Shown here: positions 1 to 9,440 of the stretch, in pieces
How the letters are laid out: each line of letters starts with the position of its first letter
Position numbering within the stretch: the stretch's first letter is position 1
Assembly (NCBI GenBank): GCA_027574665.1
Contig: CM050655.1
Location: 806,001 to 870,000 of the forward strand
DNA length: 64,000 bases
Origin: Rhynochetos jubatus
Lineage: Eukaryota; Chordata; Aves; Eurypygiformes; Rhynochetidae
Direction of reading: 5' to 3'
Notes under the pieces: generated by a model
Database searches by the model: none
What the model was told of the DNA's origin: nothing
What the model saw: the letters and a program-made list of their open reading frames with translations, nothing else
Translations under genes and position numbers: made by a program

Positions 1-26
1 ATCCACAGGGTCACCTTCTCTGTGCT

Positions 27-111
27 AACCGGCTCGGAGAGGCTCGAAGGCGCGGCTCGTTGAAGCGTCTGCCCGAACACGGACATCTGAAGCAGCACTG
101 TAATGCGAGCA
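27..111. repeat. 85-bp segment of the monomer not assignable to the 129-bp subrepeats
   Basis: This is what remains of 472 after three 129-base subrepeats. It is GC-rich and holds about ten of the unit's 26 CpG sites, concentrated at 30-80. Its first 20 bases match the start of subrepeat 1 at only about 9 of 20 positions, and its last 20 match a subrepeat end no better than chance. It could be a truncated and decayed fourth subrepeat or an unrelated insertion. It contains the most variable patch of the monomer (30-35) and the common variant sites 89 and 109. Confidence 0.6.
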
Positions 112-240
112 AACAGAAAGAGTTAGGAGAGAATTTCTTGTCCCTCCTTGCTGCGCCTTTGCAGAGCACTGCGTGCCAGAGCAGCCGGATCGCTGTGTCG
201 CTTGCAATCTCCAGTTCCAACAGTGCCACAGTTCCTCGGC
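112..240. repeat. Internal subrepeat 1 (129 bp)
   Basis: Opens with aacagaaagag, followed by gagagaatttctt at 127-139 and gcagagcactgc at 161-172. Gapless comparison by hand with subrepeat 2 gives 73 identities of 129 (57%), and with subrepeat 3 gives 74 of 129 (57%). Unrelated sequence would give about 25-30%. The anchors cgcttgcaa (199-207) and ttcctc (232-237) recur exactly 129 bases later. Common variant sites 146, 156, 191 and 199 lie here. This triplet structure recurs in every unit of the array. Confidence 0.85.
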
Positions 241-369
241 AACAGAAAGAGCTAGGAAGGAATTGCTTGCGCTGATTTCTCTCGCTGTGCTCTAGCAGTT
301 CGTTCCCTTTTCGGCAGAGCGCGGGACCGCTTGCAAAGCTTAGAAACAAACCTCTCCCTTTTCCTCCAA
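241..369. repeat. Internal subrepeat 2 (129 bp)
   Basis: Opens with aacagaaagagctagg, matching the start of subrepeat 1 at an offset of exactly 129. Of its first 30 bases, 25 match subrepeat 1. Identity with subrepeat 3 over the full gapless 129 bases is 69 (53%). Conserved anchors are agca-t-cgt-cc around 294-306, cgcttgcaa at 328-336 and ttcctc at 361-366. Its last bases form the left arm and loop of the hairpin. Variant sites 258, 260, 264, 269, 275, 290-293 and 306 fall here. Confidence 0.85.
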
Positions 370-378
370 AAGGGAGAG
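352..378. other. Perfect inverted repeat: 11-bp arms, 5-base loop (one per unit)
   Basis: Left arm ctctccctttt (352-362), loop cctcc (363-367), right arm aaaagggagag (368-378), the exact reverse complement. The arms are a pyrimidine tract and a purine tract, and the structure straddles the junction of subrepeats 2 and 3. The equivalent subrepeat 1/2 junction (about 223-249) cannot form it. It recurs in all units at unit positions 352-378. I noticed only two units with a broken arm: 6040 (right arm, G to A) and 62194 (left arm, T to G). It could form a cruciform or an RNA hairpin if transcribed. No T-run follows it, so I do not call it a terminator. Confidence 0.93.
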
Positions 379-498
379 AGCTACGAGAGAATTTCTTAGG
401 GAAACCTTGTTTGTTTTGGCAGAGCACTGCATGCCTCTTAAGACAGAGCTCTGGATCCCCGGGAAAGTCGAAATCCACAGGGTCACCTTCTCTGTGCT
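370..498. repeat. Internal subrepeat 3 (129 bp), crossing the arbitrary unit boundary
   Basis: Matches subrepeat 1 at an offset of exactly 258 (2×129). gagagaatttctt recurs at 385-397 and gcagagcactgc at 419-430. 74 of 129 positions are identical without gaps; the end is the least similar part (3 of the last 9 bases). It runs to position 26 of the next unit, so the natural unit boundary may lie near 26/27 or 111/112 rather than at base 1. It holds a cluster of six-base palindromes at 429-463 and variant sites 424, 435 and 444. Confidence 0.82.
429..463. other. Cluster of six-base palindromes in each unit
   Basis: Within 35 bases lie gcatgc (429-434), cttaag (437-442), agagctct (445-452, containing gagctc), ggatcc (453-458) and cccggg (458-463). 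These match SphI, AflII, SacI, BamHI and SmaI sites. The cluster recurs every 472 bases, so the array should give a strict 472-bp digestion ladder with several enzymes. Variant 444G (units 34 and 40, positions 16020 and 18852) leaves the palindromes intact. Variant 435T (units 103, 111, 132) falls between gcatgc and cttaag. A G-to-T change at 51902 (unit 110) removes the ggatcc site. Confidence 0.9.
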
Positions 499-2832
499 AA
501 CCGGCTCGGAGAGGCTCGAAGGCGCGGCTCGTTGAAGCGTCTGCCCGAACACGGACATCTAAAGCAGCACTGTAATGCGACCAAACAGAAAGAGTTAGGA
601 GAGAATTTCTTGTCCCTCCTTGCTGCGCCTTTGCAGAGCACTGCGTGCCAGAGCAGCCGGATCGCTGTCTTGCTTGCAATCTCCAGTTCCAACAGTGCCA
701 CAGTTCCTCGGCAACAGAAAGAGCTAGGAAGGAATTGCTTGCGCTGTTTTCTCTCGCTGTGCTCTAGCAGTTCGTTCCCTTTTCGGCAGAGCGCGGGACC
801 GCTTGCAAAGCTTAGAAACAAACCTCTCCCTTTTCCTCCAAAAGGGAGAGAGCTACGAGAGAATTTCTTAGGGAAACCTTGTTTGTTTTGGCAGAGCACT
901 GCATGCCTCTTAAGACAGAGCTCTGGATCCCCGGGAAAGTCGAAATCCACAGGGTCACCTTCTCTGTGCTAACCGGCTCGGAGAGGCTCGAAGGCGCGGC
1001 TCGTTGAAGCGTCTGCCCGAACACGGACATCTAAAGCAGCACTGTAATGCGACCAAACAGAAAGAGTTAGGAGAGAATTTCTTGTCCCTCCTTGCTGCGC
1101 CTTTGCAGAGCACTGCGTGCCAGAGCAGCCGGATCGCTGTGTTGCTTGCAATCTCCAGTTCCAACAGTGCCACAGTTCCTCGGCAACAGAAAGAGCTAGG
1201 AAGGAATTGCTTGCGCTGATTTCTCTCGCTGTGCTCTAGCAGTTCGTTCCCTTTTCGGCAGAGCGCGGGACCGCTTGCAAAGCTTAGAAACAAACCTCTC
1301 CCTTTTCCTCCAAAAGGGAGAGAGCTACGAGAGAATTTCTTAGGGAAACCTTGTTTGTTTTGGCAGAGCACTGCATGCCTCTTAAGACAGAGCTCTGGAT
1401 CCCCGGGAAAGTCGAAATCCACAGGGTCACCTTCTCTGTGCTAACCGGCTCGGAGAGGCTCGAAGGCGCGGCTCGTTGAAGCGTCTGCCCGAACACGGAC
1501 ATCTAAAGCAGCACTGTAATGCGACCAAACAGAAAGAGTTAGGAGAGAATTTCTTGTCCCTCCTTGCTGCGCCTTTGCAGAGCACTGCGTGCCAGAGCAG
1601 CCGGATCGCTGTGTTGCTTGCAATCTCCAGTTCCAACAGTGCCACAGTTCCTCGGCAACAGAAAGAGCTAGGAAGGAATTGCTTGCGCTGTTTTCTCTCG
1701 CTGTGCTCTAGCAGTTCGTTCCCTTTTCGGCAGAGCGCGGGACCGCTTGCAAAGCTTAGAAACAAACCTCTCCCTTTTCCTCCAAAAGGGAGAGAGCTAC
1801 GAGAGAATTTCTTAGGGAAACCTTGTTTGTTTTGGCAGAGCACTGCATGCCTCTTAAGACAGAGCTCTGGATCCCCGGGAAAGTCGAAATCCACAGGGTC
1901 ACCTTCTCTGTGCTAACCGGCTCGGAGAGGCTCGAAGGCGCGGCTCGTTGAAGCGTCTGCCCGAACACGGACATCTGAAGCAGCACTGTAATGCGAGCAA
2001 ACAGAAAGAGTTAGGAGAGAATTTCTTGTCCCTCCTTGCTGCGCCTTTGCAGAGCACTGCGTGCCAGAGCAGCCGGATCGCTGTGTCGCTTGCAATCTCC
2101 AGTTCCAACAGTGCCACAGTTCCTCGGCAACAGAAAGAGCTAGGAAGGAATTGCTTGCGCTGATTTCTCTCGCTGTGCTCTAGCAGTTCGTTCCCTTTTC
2201 GGCAGAGCGCGGGACCGCTTGCAAAGCTTAGAAACAAACCTCTCCCTTTTCCTCCAAAAGGGAGAGAGCTACGAGAGAATTTCTTAGGGAAACCTTGTTT
2301 GTTTTGGCAGAGCACTGCATGCCTCTTAAGACAGAGCTCTGGATCCCCGGGAAAGTCGAAATCCACAGGGTCACCTTCTCTGTGCTAACCGGCTCGGAGA
2401 GGCTCGAAGGCGCGGCTCGTTGAAGCGTCTGCCCGAACACGGACATCTAAAGCAGCACTGTAATGCGACCAAACAGAAAGAGTTAGGAGAGAATTTCTTG
2501 TCCCTCCTTGCTGCGCCTTTGCAGAGCACTGCGTGCCAGAGCAGCCGGATCGCTGTGTTGCTTGCAATCTCCAGTTCCAACAGTGCCACAGTTCCTCGGC
2601 AACAGAAAGAGCTAGGAAGGAATTGCTTGCGCTGTTTTCTCTCGCTGTGCTCTAGCAGTTCGTTCCCTTTTCGGCAGAGCGCGGGACCGCTTGCAAAGCT
2701 TAGAAACAAACCTCTCCCTTTTCCTCCAAAAGGGAGAGAGCTACGAGAGAATTTCTTAGGGAAAACTTGTTTGTTTTGGCAGAGCACTGCATGCCTCTTA
2801 AGACAGAGCTCTGGATCCCCGGGAAAGTCGAA

Positions 2833-5664
2833 ATCCACAGGGTCACCTTCTCTGTGCTAACCGGCTCGGAGAGGCTCGAAGGCGCGGCTCGTTGAAGCGT
2901 CTGCCCGAACACGGACATCTAAAGCAGCACTGTAATGCGACCAAACAGAAAGAGTTAGGAGAGAATTTCTTGTCCCTTCTTGCTGCGCCTTTGCAGAGCA
3001 CTGCGTGCCAGAGCAGCCGGATCGCTGTGTCGCTTGCAATCTCCAGTTCCAACAGTGCCACAGTTCCTCGGCAACAGAAAGAGCTAGGAAGGAATAGCTT
3101 GCGCTGATTTCTCTCGCTGTGCTCTAGCAGTTCGTTCTCTTTTCGGCAGAGCGCGGGACCGCTTGCAAAGCTTAGAAACAAACCTCTCCCTTTTCCTCCA
3201 AAAGGGAGAGAGCTACGAGAGAATTTCTTAGGGAAACCTTGTTTGTTTTGGCAGAGCACTGCATGCCTCTTAAGACAGAGCTCTGGATCCCCGGGAAAGT
3301 CGAAATCCACAGGGTCACCTTCTCTGTGCTAACCGGCTCGGAGAGGCTCGAAGGCGCGGCTCGTTGAAGCGTCTGCCCGAACACGGACATCTAAAGCAGC
3401 ACTGTAATGCGAGCAAACAGAAAGAGTTAGGAGAGAATTTCTTGTCCCTCCTTGCTGCGTCTTTGCAGAGCACTGCGTGCCAGAGCAGCCGGATCGCTGT
3501 GTTGCTTGCAATCTCCAGTTCCAACAGTGCCACAGTTCCTCGGCAACAGAAAGAGCTAGGAAGGAATTGCTTGCGCTGATTTCTCTCGCTGTGCTCTAGC
3601 AGTTCGTTCCCTTTTCGGCAGAGCGCGGGACCGCTTGCAAAGCTTAGAAACAAACCTCTCCCTTTTCCTCCAAAAGGGAGAGAGCTACGAGAGAATTTCT
3701 TAGGGAAACCTTGTTTGTTTTGGCAGAACACTGCATGCCTCTTAAGACAGAGCTCTGGATCCCCGGGAAAGTCGAAATCCACAGGGTCACCTTCCCTGTG
3801 CTAACCGGCTCGGAGAGGCTCGAAGGCGCGGCTCGTTGAAGCGTCTGCCCGAACACGGACATCTAAAGCAGCACTGTAATGCGAGCAAACAGAAAGAGTT
3901 AGGAGAGAATTTCTTGTCCCTTCTTGCTGCGCCTTTGCAGAGCACTGCGTGCCAGAGCAGCCGGATCGCTGTGTTGCTTGCAATCTCCAGTTCCAACAGT
4001 GCCACAGTTCCTCGGCAACAGAAAGAGCTAGGAAGCAATTGCTTACGCTGTTTTCTCTCGCTGTGCTCTAGCAGTTCGTTCCCTTTTCGGCAGAGCGCGG
4101 GACCGCTTGCAAAGCTTAGAAACAAACCTCTCCCTTTTCCTCCAAAAGGGAGAGAGCTACGAGAGAATTTCTTAGGGAAACCTTGTTTGTTTTGGCAGAG
4201 CACTGCATGCCTCTTAAGACAGAGCTCTGGATCCCCGGGAAAGTCGAAATCCACAGGGTCACCTTCTCTGTGCTAACCGGCTCGGAGAGGCTCGAAGGCG
4301 CGGCTCGTTGAAGCGTCTGCCCGAACACGGACATCTAAAGCAGCACTGTAATGCGACCAAACAGAAAGAGGTAGGAGAGAATTTCTTGTCCCTTCTTGCT
4401 GCGCCTTTGCAGAGCACTGCGTGCCAGAGCAGCCGGATCGCTGTGTCGCTTGCAATCTCCAGTTCCAACAGTGCCACAGTTCCTCGGCAACAGAAAGAGC
4501 TAGGACGGAATTGCTTGCGCTGATTTCTCTCGCTGTGCTCTAGCAGTTCGTTCTCTTTTCGGCAGAGCGCGGGACCGCTTGCAAAGCTTAGAAACAAACC
4601 TCTCCCTTTTCCTCCAAAAGGGAGAGAGCTACGAGAGAATTTCTTAGGGAAACCTTGTTTGTTTTGGCAGAGCACTGCATGCCTCTTAAGACAGAGCTCT
4701 GGATCCCCGGGAAAGTCGAAATCCAGGGGGTCACCTTCTCTGTGCTAACCGGCTCGGAGAGGCTCGAAGGCGCGGCTCGTTGAAGCGTCTGCCCGAACAC
4801 GGACATCTAAAGCAGCACTGTAATGCGAGCAAACAGAAAGAGTTAGGAGAGAATTTCTTGTCCCTTCTTGCTGCGCCTTTGCAGAGCACTGCGTGCCAGA
4901 GCAGCCGGATCGCTGTGTCGCTTGCAATCTCCAGTTCCAACAGTGCCACAGTTCCTCGGCAACAGAAAGAGCTAGGAAGGAATAGCTTGCGCTGATTTCT
5001 CTCGCTGTGCTCTAGCAGTTCGTTCCCTTTTCGGCAGAGCGCGGGACCGCTTGCAAAGCTTAGAAACAAACCTCTCCCTTTTCCTCCAAAAGGGAGAGAG
5101 CTACGAGAGAATTTCTTAGGGAAACCTTGTTTGTTTTGGCAGAACACTGCATGCCTCTTAAGACAGAGCTCTGGATCCCCGGGAAAGTCGAAATCCACAG
5201 GGTCACCTTCCCTGTGCTAACCGGCTCGGAGAGGCTCGAAGGCGCGGCTCGTTGAAGCGTCTGCCCGAACACGGACATCTAAAGCAGCACTGTAATGCGA
5301 CCAAACAGAAAGGGTTAGGAGAGAATTTCTTGTCCCTTCTTGCTGCGCCTTTGCAGAGCACTGCGTGCCAGAGCAGCCGGATCGCTGTGTCGCTTGCAAT
5401 CTCCAGTTCCAACAGTGCCACAGTTCCTCGGCAACAGAAAGAGCTAGGACGGAATTGCTTGCGCTGATTTCTCTCGCTGTGCTCTAGCAGTTCGTTCTCT
5501 TTTCGGCAGAGCGCGGGACCGCTTGCAAAGCTTAGAAACAAACCTCTCCCTTTTCCTCCAAAAGGGAGAGAGCTACGAGAGAATTTCTTAGGGAAACCTT
5601 GTTTGTTTTGGCAGAGCACTGCATGCCTCTTAAGACAGAGCTCTGGATCCCCGGGAAAGTCGAA
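2833..5664. repeat. Units 7-12: 146T-rich, most divergent units
   Basis: Barcodes: u7 109C,146T,264A,306T; u8 109G,156T,199T,424A; u9 19C,109G,146T,199T,260C,269A,275T; u10 109C,123G,146T,258C,306T; u11 6G/7G,109G,146T,264A,424A; u12 19C,109C,121G,146T,258C,306T. Adjacent units here differ at up to about nine positions (u9 versus u10), the highest divergence I see. The pair 424A followed by 19C in the next unit occurs twice (u8-u9, u11-u12). The arrangement recurs in units 21-30. Confidence 0.85.
4033..4044. other. 12-bp perfect palindrome created by variants 260C and 269A units
   Basis: In unit 9 the substitution 260G to C turns aaggaattgctt into aagcaattgctt, a perfect 12-base palindrome. 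It always travels with 269A and 275T. The same haplotype is seen at 8753-8764 (unit 19), 10169-10180 (unit 22) and 13473-13484 (unit 29), and not right of 13.5 kb. Whether the palindrome has any role is unknown; it is a useful marker of one monomer subfamily. Confidence 0.88.
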
Positions 5665-8600
5665 ATCCACAGGGTCACCTTCTCTGTGCTAACCGGCTCG
5701 GAGAGGCTCGAAGGCGCGGCTCGTTGAAGCGTCTGCCCGAACACGGACATCTAAAGCAGCACTGTAATGCGAGCAAACAGAAAGAGTTAGGAGAGAATTT
5801 CTTGTCCCTCCTTGCTGCGCCTTTGCAGAGCACTGCGTGCCAGAGCAGCCGGATCGCTGTGTTGCTTGCAATCTCCAGTTCCAACAGTGCCACAGTTCCT
5901 CGGCAACAGAAAGAGCTAGGAAGGAATTGCTTGCGCTGATTTCTCTCGCTGTGCTCTAGCAGTTCGTTCCCTTTTCGGCAGAGCGCGGGACCGCTTGCAA
6001 AGCTTAGAAACAAACCTCTCCCTTTTCCTCCAAAAGGGAAAGAGCTACGAGAGAATTTCTTAGGGAAACCTTGTTTGTTTTGGCAGAGCACTGCATGCCT
6101 CTTAAGACAGAGCTCTGGATCCCCGGGAAAGTCGAAATCCACAGGGTCACCTTCTCTGTGCTAACCGGCTCGGAGAGGCTCGAAGGCGCGGCTCGTTGAA
6201 GCGTCTGCCCGAACACGGACATCTAAAGCAGCACTGTAATGCGACCAAACAGAAAGAGTTAGGAGAGAATTTCTTGTCCCTCCTTGCTGCGCCTTTGCAG
6301 AGCACTGCGTGCCAGAGCAGCCGGATCGCTGTGTTGCTTGCAATCTCCAGTTCCAACAGTGCCACAGTTCCTCGGCAACAGAAAGAGCTAGGAAGGAATT
6401 GCTTGCGCTGTTTTCTCTCGCTGTGCTCTAGCAGTTCGTTCCCTTTTCGGCAGAGCGCGGGACCGCTTGCAAAGCTTAGAAACAAACCTCTCCCTTTTCC
6501 TCCAAAAGGGAGAGAGCTACGAGAGAATTTCTTAGGGAAACCTTGTTTGTTTTGGCAGAGCACTGCATGCCTCTTAAGACAGAGCTCTGGATCCCCGGGA
6601 AAGTCGAAATCCACAGGGTCACCTTCTCTGTGCTAACCGGCTCGGAGAGGCTCGAAGGCGCGGCTCGTTGAAGCGTCTGCCCGAACACGGACATCTAAAG
6701 CAGCACTGTAATGCGACCAAACAGAAAGAGTTAGGAGAGAATTTCTTGTCCCTCCTTGCTGCGTCTTTGCAGAGCACTGCGTGCCAGAGCAGCCGGATCG
6801 CTGTGTCGCTTGCAATCTCCAGTTCCAACAGTGCCACAGTTCCTCGGCAACAGAAAGAGCTAGGAAGGAATTGCTTGCGCTGATTTCTCTCGCTGTGCTC
6901 TAGCAGTTCGTTCCCTTTTCGGCAGAGCGCGGGACCGCTTGCAAAGCTTAGAAACAAACCTCTCCCTTTTCCTCCAAAAGGGAGAGAGCTACGAGAGAAT
7001 TTCTTAGGGAAACCTTGTTTGTTTTGGCAGAGCACTGCATGCCTCTTAAGACAGAGCTCTGGATCCCCGGGAAAGTCGAAATCCACAGGGTCACCTTCTC
7101 TGTCCTAACCGGCTCGGAGAGGCTCGAAGGCGCGGCTCGTTGAAGCGTCTGCCCGAACACGGACATCTGAAGCAGCACTGTAATGCGACCAAACAGAAAG
7201 AGTTAGGAGAGAATTTCTTGTCCCTCCTTGCTGCGCCTTTGCAGAGCACTGCGTGCCAGAGCAGCCGGATCGCTGTGTTGCTTGCAATCTCCAGTTCCAA
7301 CAGTGCCACAGTTCCTCGGCAACAGAAAGAGCTAGGAAGGAATTGCTTGCGCTGATTTCTCTCGCTGTGCTCTAGCAGTTCGTTCCCTTTTCGGCAGAGC
7401 GCGGGACCGCTTGCAAAGCTTAGAAACAAACCTCTCCCTTTTCCTCCAAAAGGGAGAGAGCTACGAGAGAATTTCTTAGGGAAACCTTGTTTGTTTTGGC
7501 AGAGCACTGCATGCCTCTTAAGACAGAGCTCTGGATCCCCGGGAAAGTCGAAATCCACAGGGTCACCTTCTCTGTGCTAACCGGCTCGGAGAGGCTCGAA
7601 GGCGCGGCTCGTTGAAGCGTCTGCCCGAACACGGACATCTAAAGCAGCACTGTAATGCGACCAAACAGAAAGAGTTAGGAGAGAATTTCTTGTCCCTCCT
7701 TGCTGCGCCTTTGCAGAGCACTGCGTGCCAGAGCAGCCGGATCGCTGTGTTGCTTGCAATCTCCAGTTCCAACAGTGCCACAGTTCCTCGGCAACAGAAA
7801 GAGCTAGGAAGGAATTGCTTGCGCTGATTTCTCTCGCTGTGGTACAGCAGTTCGTTCCCTTTTCGGCAGAGCGCGGGACCGCTTGCAAAGCTTAGAAACA
7901 AACCTCTCCCTTTTCCTCCAAAAGGGAGAGAGCTACGAGAGAATTTCTTAGGGAAACCTTGTTTGTTTTGGCAGAGCACTGCATGCCTCTTAAGACAGAG
8001 CTCTGGATCCCCGGGAAAGTCGAAATCCACAGGGTCACCTTCTCTGTGCTAACCGGCTCGGAGAGGCTCGAAGGCGCGGCTCGTTGAAGCGTCTGCCCGA
8101 ACACGGACATCTAAAGCAGCACTGTAATGCGAGCAAACAGAAAGAGTTAGGAGAGAATTTCTTGTCCCTCCTTGCTGCGCCTTTGCAGAGCACTGCGTGC
8201 CAGAGCAGCCGGATCGCTGTGTCGCTTGCAATCTCCAGTTCCAACAGTGCCACAGTTCCTCGGCAACAGAAAGAGCTAGGAAGGAATTGCTTGCGCTGAT
8301 TTCTCTCGCTGTGCTCTAGCAGTTCGTTCCCTTTTCGGCAGAGCGCGGGACCGCTTGCAAAGCTTAGAAACAAACCTCTCCCTTTTCCTCCAAAAGGGAG
8401 AGAGCTACGAGAGAATTTCTTAGGGAAACCTTGTTTGTTTTGGCAGAGCACTGCATGCCTCTTAAGACAGAGCTCTGGATCCCCGGGAAAGTCGAAATCC
8501 ACAGGGTCACCTTCTCTGTGCTAACAGGCTCGGAGAGGCTCGAAGGCGCGGCTCGTTGAAGCGTCTGCCCGAACACGGACATCTAAAGCAGCACTGTAAT

Positions 8601-9440
8601 GCGAGCAAACAGAAAGAGTTAGGAGAGAATTTCTTGTCCCTTCTTGCTGCGCCTTTGCAGAGCACTGCGTGCCAGAGCAGCCGGATCGCTGTGTCGCTTG
8701 CAATCTCCAGTTCCAACAGTGCCACAGTTCCTCGGCAACAGAAAGAGCTAGGAAGCAATTGCTTACGCTGTTTTCTCTCGCTGTGCTCTAGCAGTTCGTT
8801 CCCTTTTCGGCAGAGCGCGGGACCGCTTGCAAAGCTTAGAAACAAACCTCTCCCTTTTCCTCCAAAAGGGAGAGAGCTACGAGAGAATTTCTTAGGGAAA
8901 CCTTGTTTGTTTTGGCAGAGCACTGCATGCCTCTTAAGACAGAGCTCTGGATCCCCGGGAAAGTCGAAATCCACAGGGTCACCTTCTCTGTGCTAACCGG
9001 CTCGGAGAGGCTCGAAGGCGCGGCTCGTTGAAGCGTCTGCCCGAACACGGACATCTAAAGCAGCACTGTAATGCGACCAAACAGAAAGAGTTAGGAGAGA
9101 ATTTCTTGTCCCTCCTTGCTGCGCCTTTGCAGAGCACTGCGTGCCAGAGCAGCCGGATCGCTGTGTTGCTTGCAATCTCCAGTTCCAACAGTGCCACAGT
9201 TCCTCGGCAACAGAAAGAGCTAGGAAGGAATTGCTTGCGCTGATTTCTCTCGCTGTGGTACAGCAGTTCGTTCCCTTTTCGGCAGAGCGCGGGACCGCTT
9301 GCAAAGCTTAGAAACAAACCTCTCCCTTTTCCTCCAAAAGGGAGAGAGCTACGAGAGAATTTCTTAGGGAAACCTTGTTTGTTTTGGCAGAGCACTGCAT
9401 GCCTCTTAAGACAGAGCTCTGGATCCCCGGGAAAGTCGAA
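5665..9440. repeat. Units 13-20: mixed types with the rare ggtacagc motif
   Basis: Barcodes: u13 109G,199T (broken hairpin at 6040); u14 109C,199T,275T; u15 109C,156T,199C; u16 24C,89G,109C,199T; u17 109C,199T,290G+292A/293C; u18 109G,199C; u19 30A,109G,146T,260C,269A,275T; u20 same as u17. The 290G form of the 292/293 variant occurs only in units 17 and 20, three units apart. Everywhere else 292A/293C appears with 290C. Confidence 0.84.

Larger units (their letters stand above)
1..472. repeat. Reference monomer (unit 1) of the 472-bp satellite
   Basis: This unit is the coordinate frame for the other entries; its start is arbitrary. Order of parts: 1-26 end of subrepeat 3 from the preceding unit; 27-111 an 85-base segment of unclear origin, very rich in CpG; 112-240 subrepeat 1; 241-369 subrepeat 2; 370-472 most of subrepeat 3. 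Hand count gives 252 G+C of 472 and 26 CpG dinucleotides. HindIII-type aagctt lies at 336-341. Unit 1 carries 89G, 109G, 199C, 275A; unit 5 (1889-2360) shows the same barcode. No TATA box, AATAAA signal or splice-like gene structure stands out. Confidence 0.95.
1..2832. repeat. Units 1-6: alternating 275A/275T units
   Basis: Barcodes: u1 89G,109G,199C,275A; u2 109C,199T,275T plus private 197C; u3 109C,199T,275A; u4 109C,199T,275T; u5 identical in barcode to u1; u6 like u2 and u4 plus a private change near 2764. Units 1-2 and 5-6 match at a four-unit (1,888-bp) offset apart from private changes. Allele 275T is found in ten units of the window, eight of them before 13,700. Confidence 0.85.

Noticed and set aside
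41..51. ggctcgaaggc resembling a tRNA/SINE B box
   Set aside because: Two mismatches to the B-box core and no acceptable A box upstream, so there is no case for a tRNA-derived SINE or a Pol III promoter.
56..70. CENP-B-box-like stretch ctcgttgaagcg
   Set aside because: It resembles the box only if one base is deleted, and the essential first T and the CGGG core are missing. Not a functional-looking CENP-B box.
352..378. Rho-independent terminator
   Set aside because: The hairpin is stable but is followed by purines and has no T-run. There is no gene upstream, and the setting looks eukaryotic.
396..401. TTAGGG, and gggttagg in 121G units, as telomere-like repeats
   Set aside because: A single isolated hexamer per unit with no tandem run. 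Expected by chance.
429..463. Resemblance to a cloning-vector polylinker (gcatgcct, then 16 bases, then ggatccccggg)
   Set aside because: The 16 bases between the two matches are unlike the vector sequence, the flanks differ, and the motif sits in a natural monomer present in 135 diverged copies. Coincidental similarity, not vector contamination.
11..478. A 155-codon minus-strand reading frame covering almost the whole unit, repeated in most units
   Set aside because: 472 is not a multiple of 3, so the frame cannot continue from unit to unit. Thirty-one units carry an in-frame stop (29 with 292A/293C, two with 314T) and two lose the start. Overlapping frames of similar quality exist on both strands. 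Composition is Cys/Arg/Ser-rich with no recognisable domain. It is a chance open frame copied with the satellite.
532..972. 146-codon plus-strand frame in ten units, 71 codons in most others
   Set aside because: Its length depends only on allele 275A or 275T (TGA stop or not). It overlaps the minus-strand frame completely, crosses the arbitrary unit edge and shows no sign of selection.
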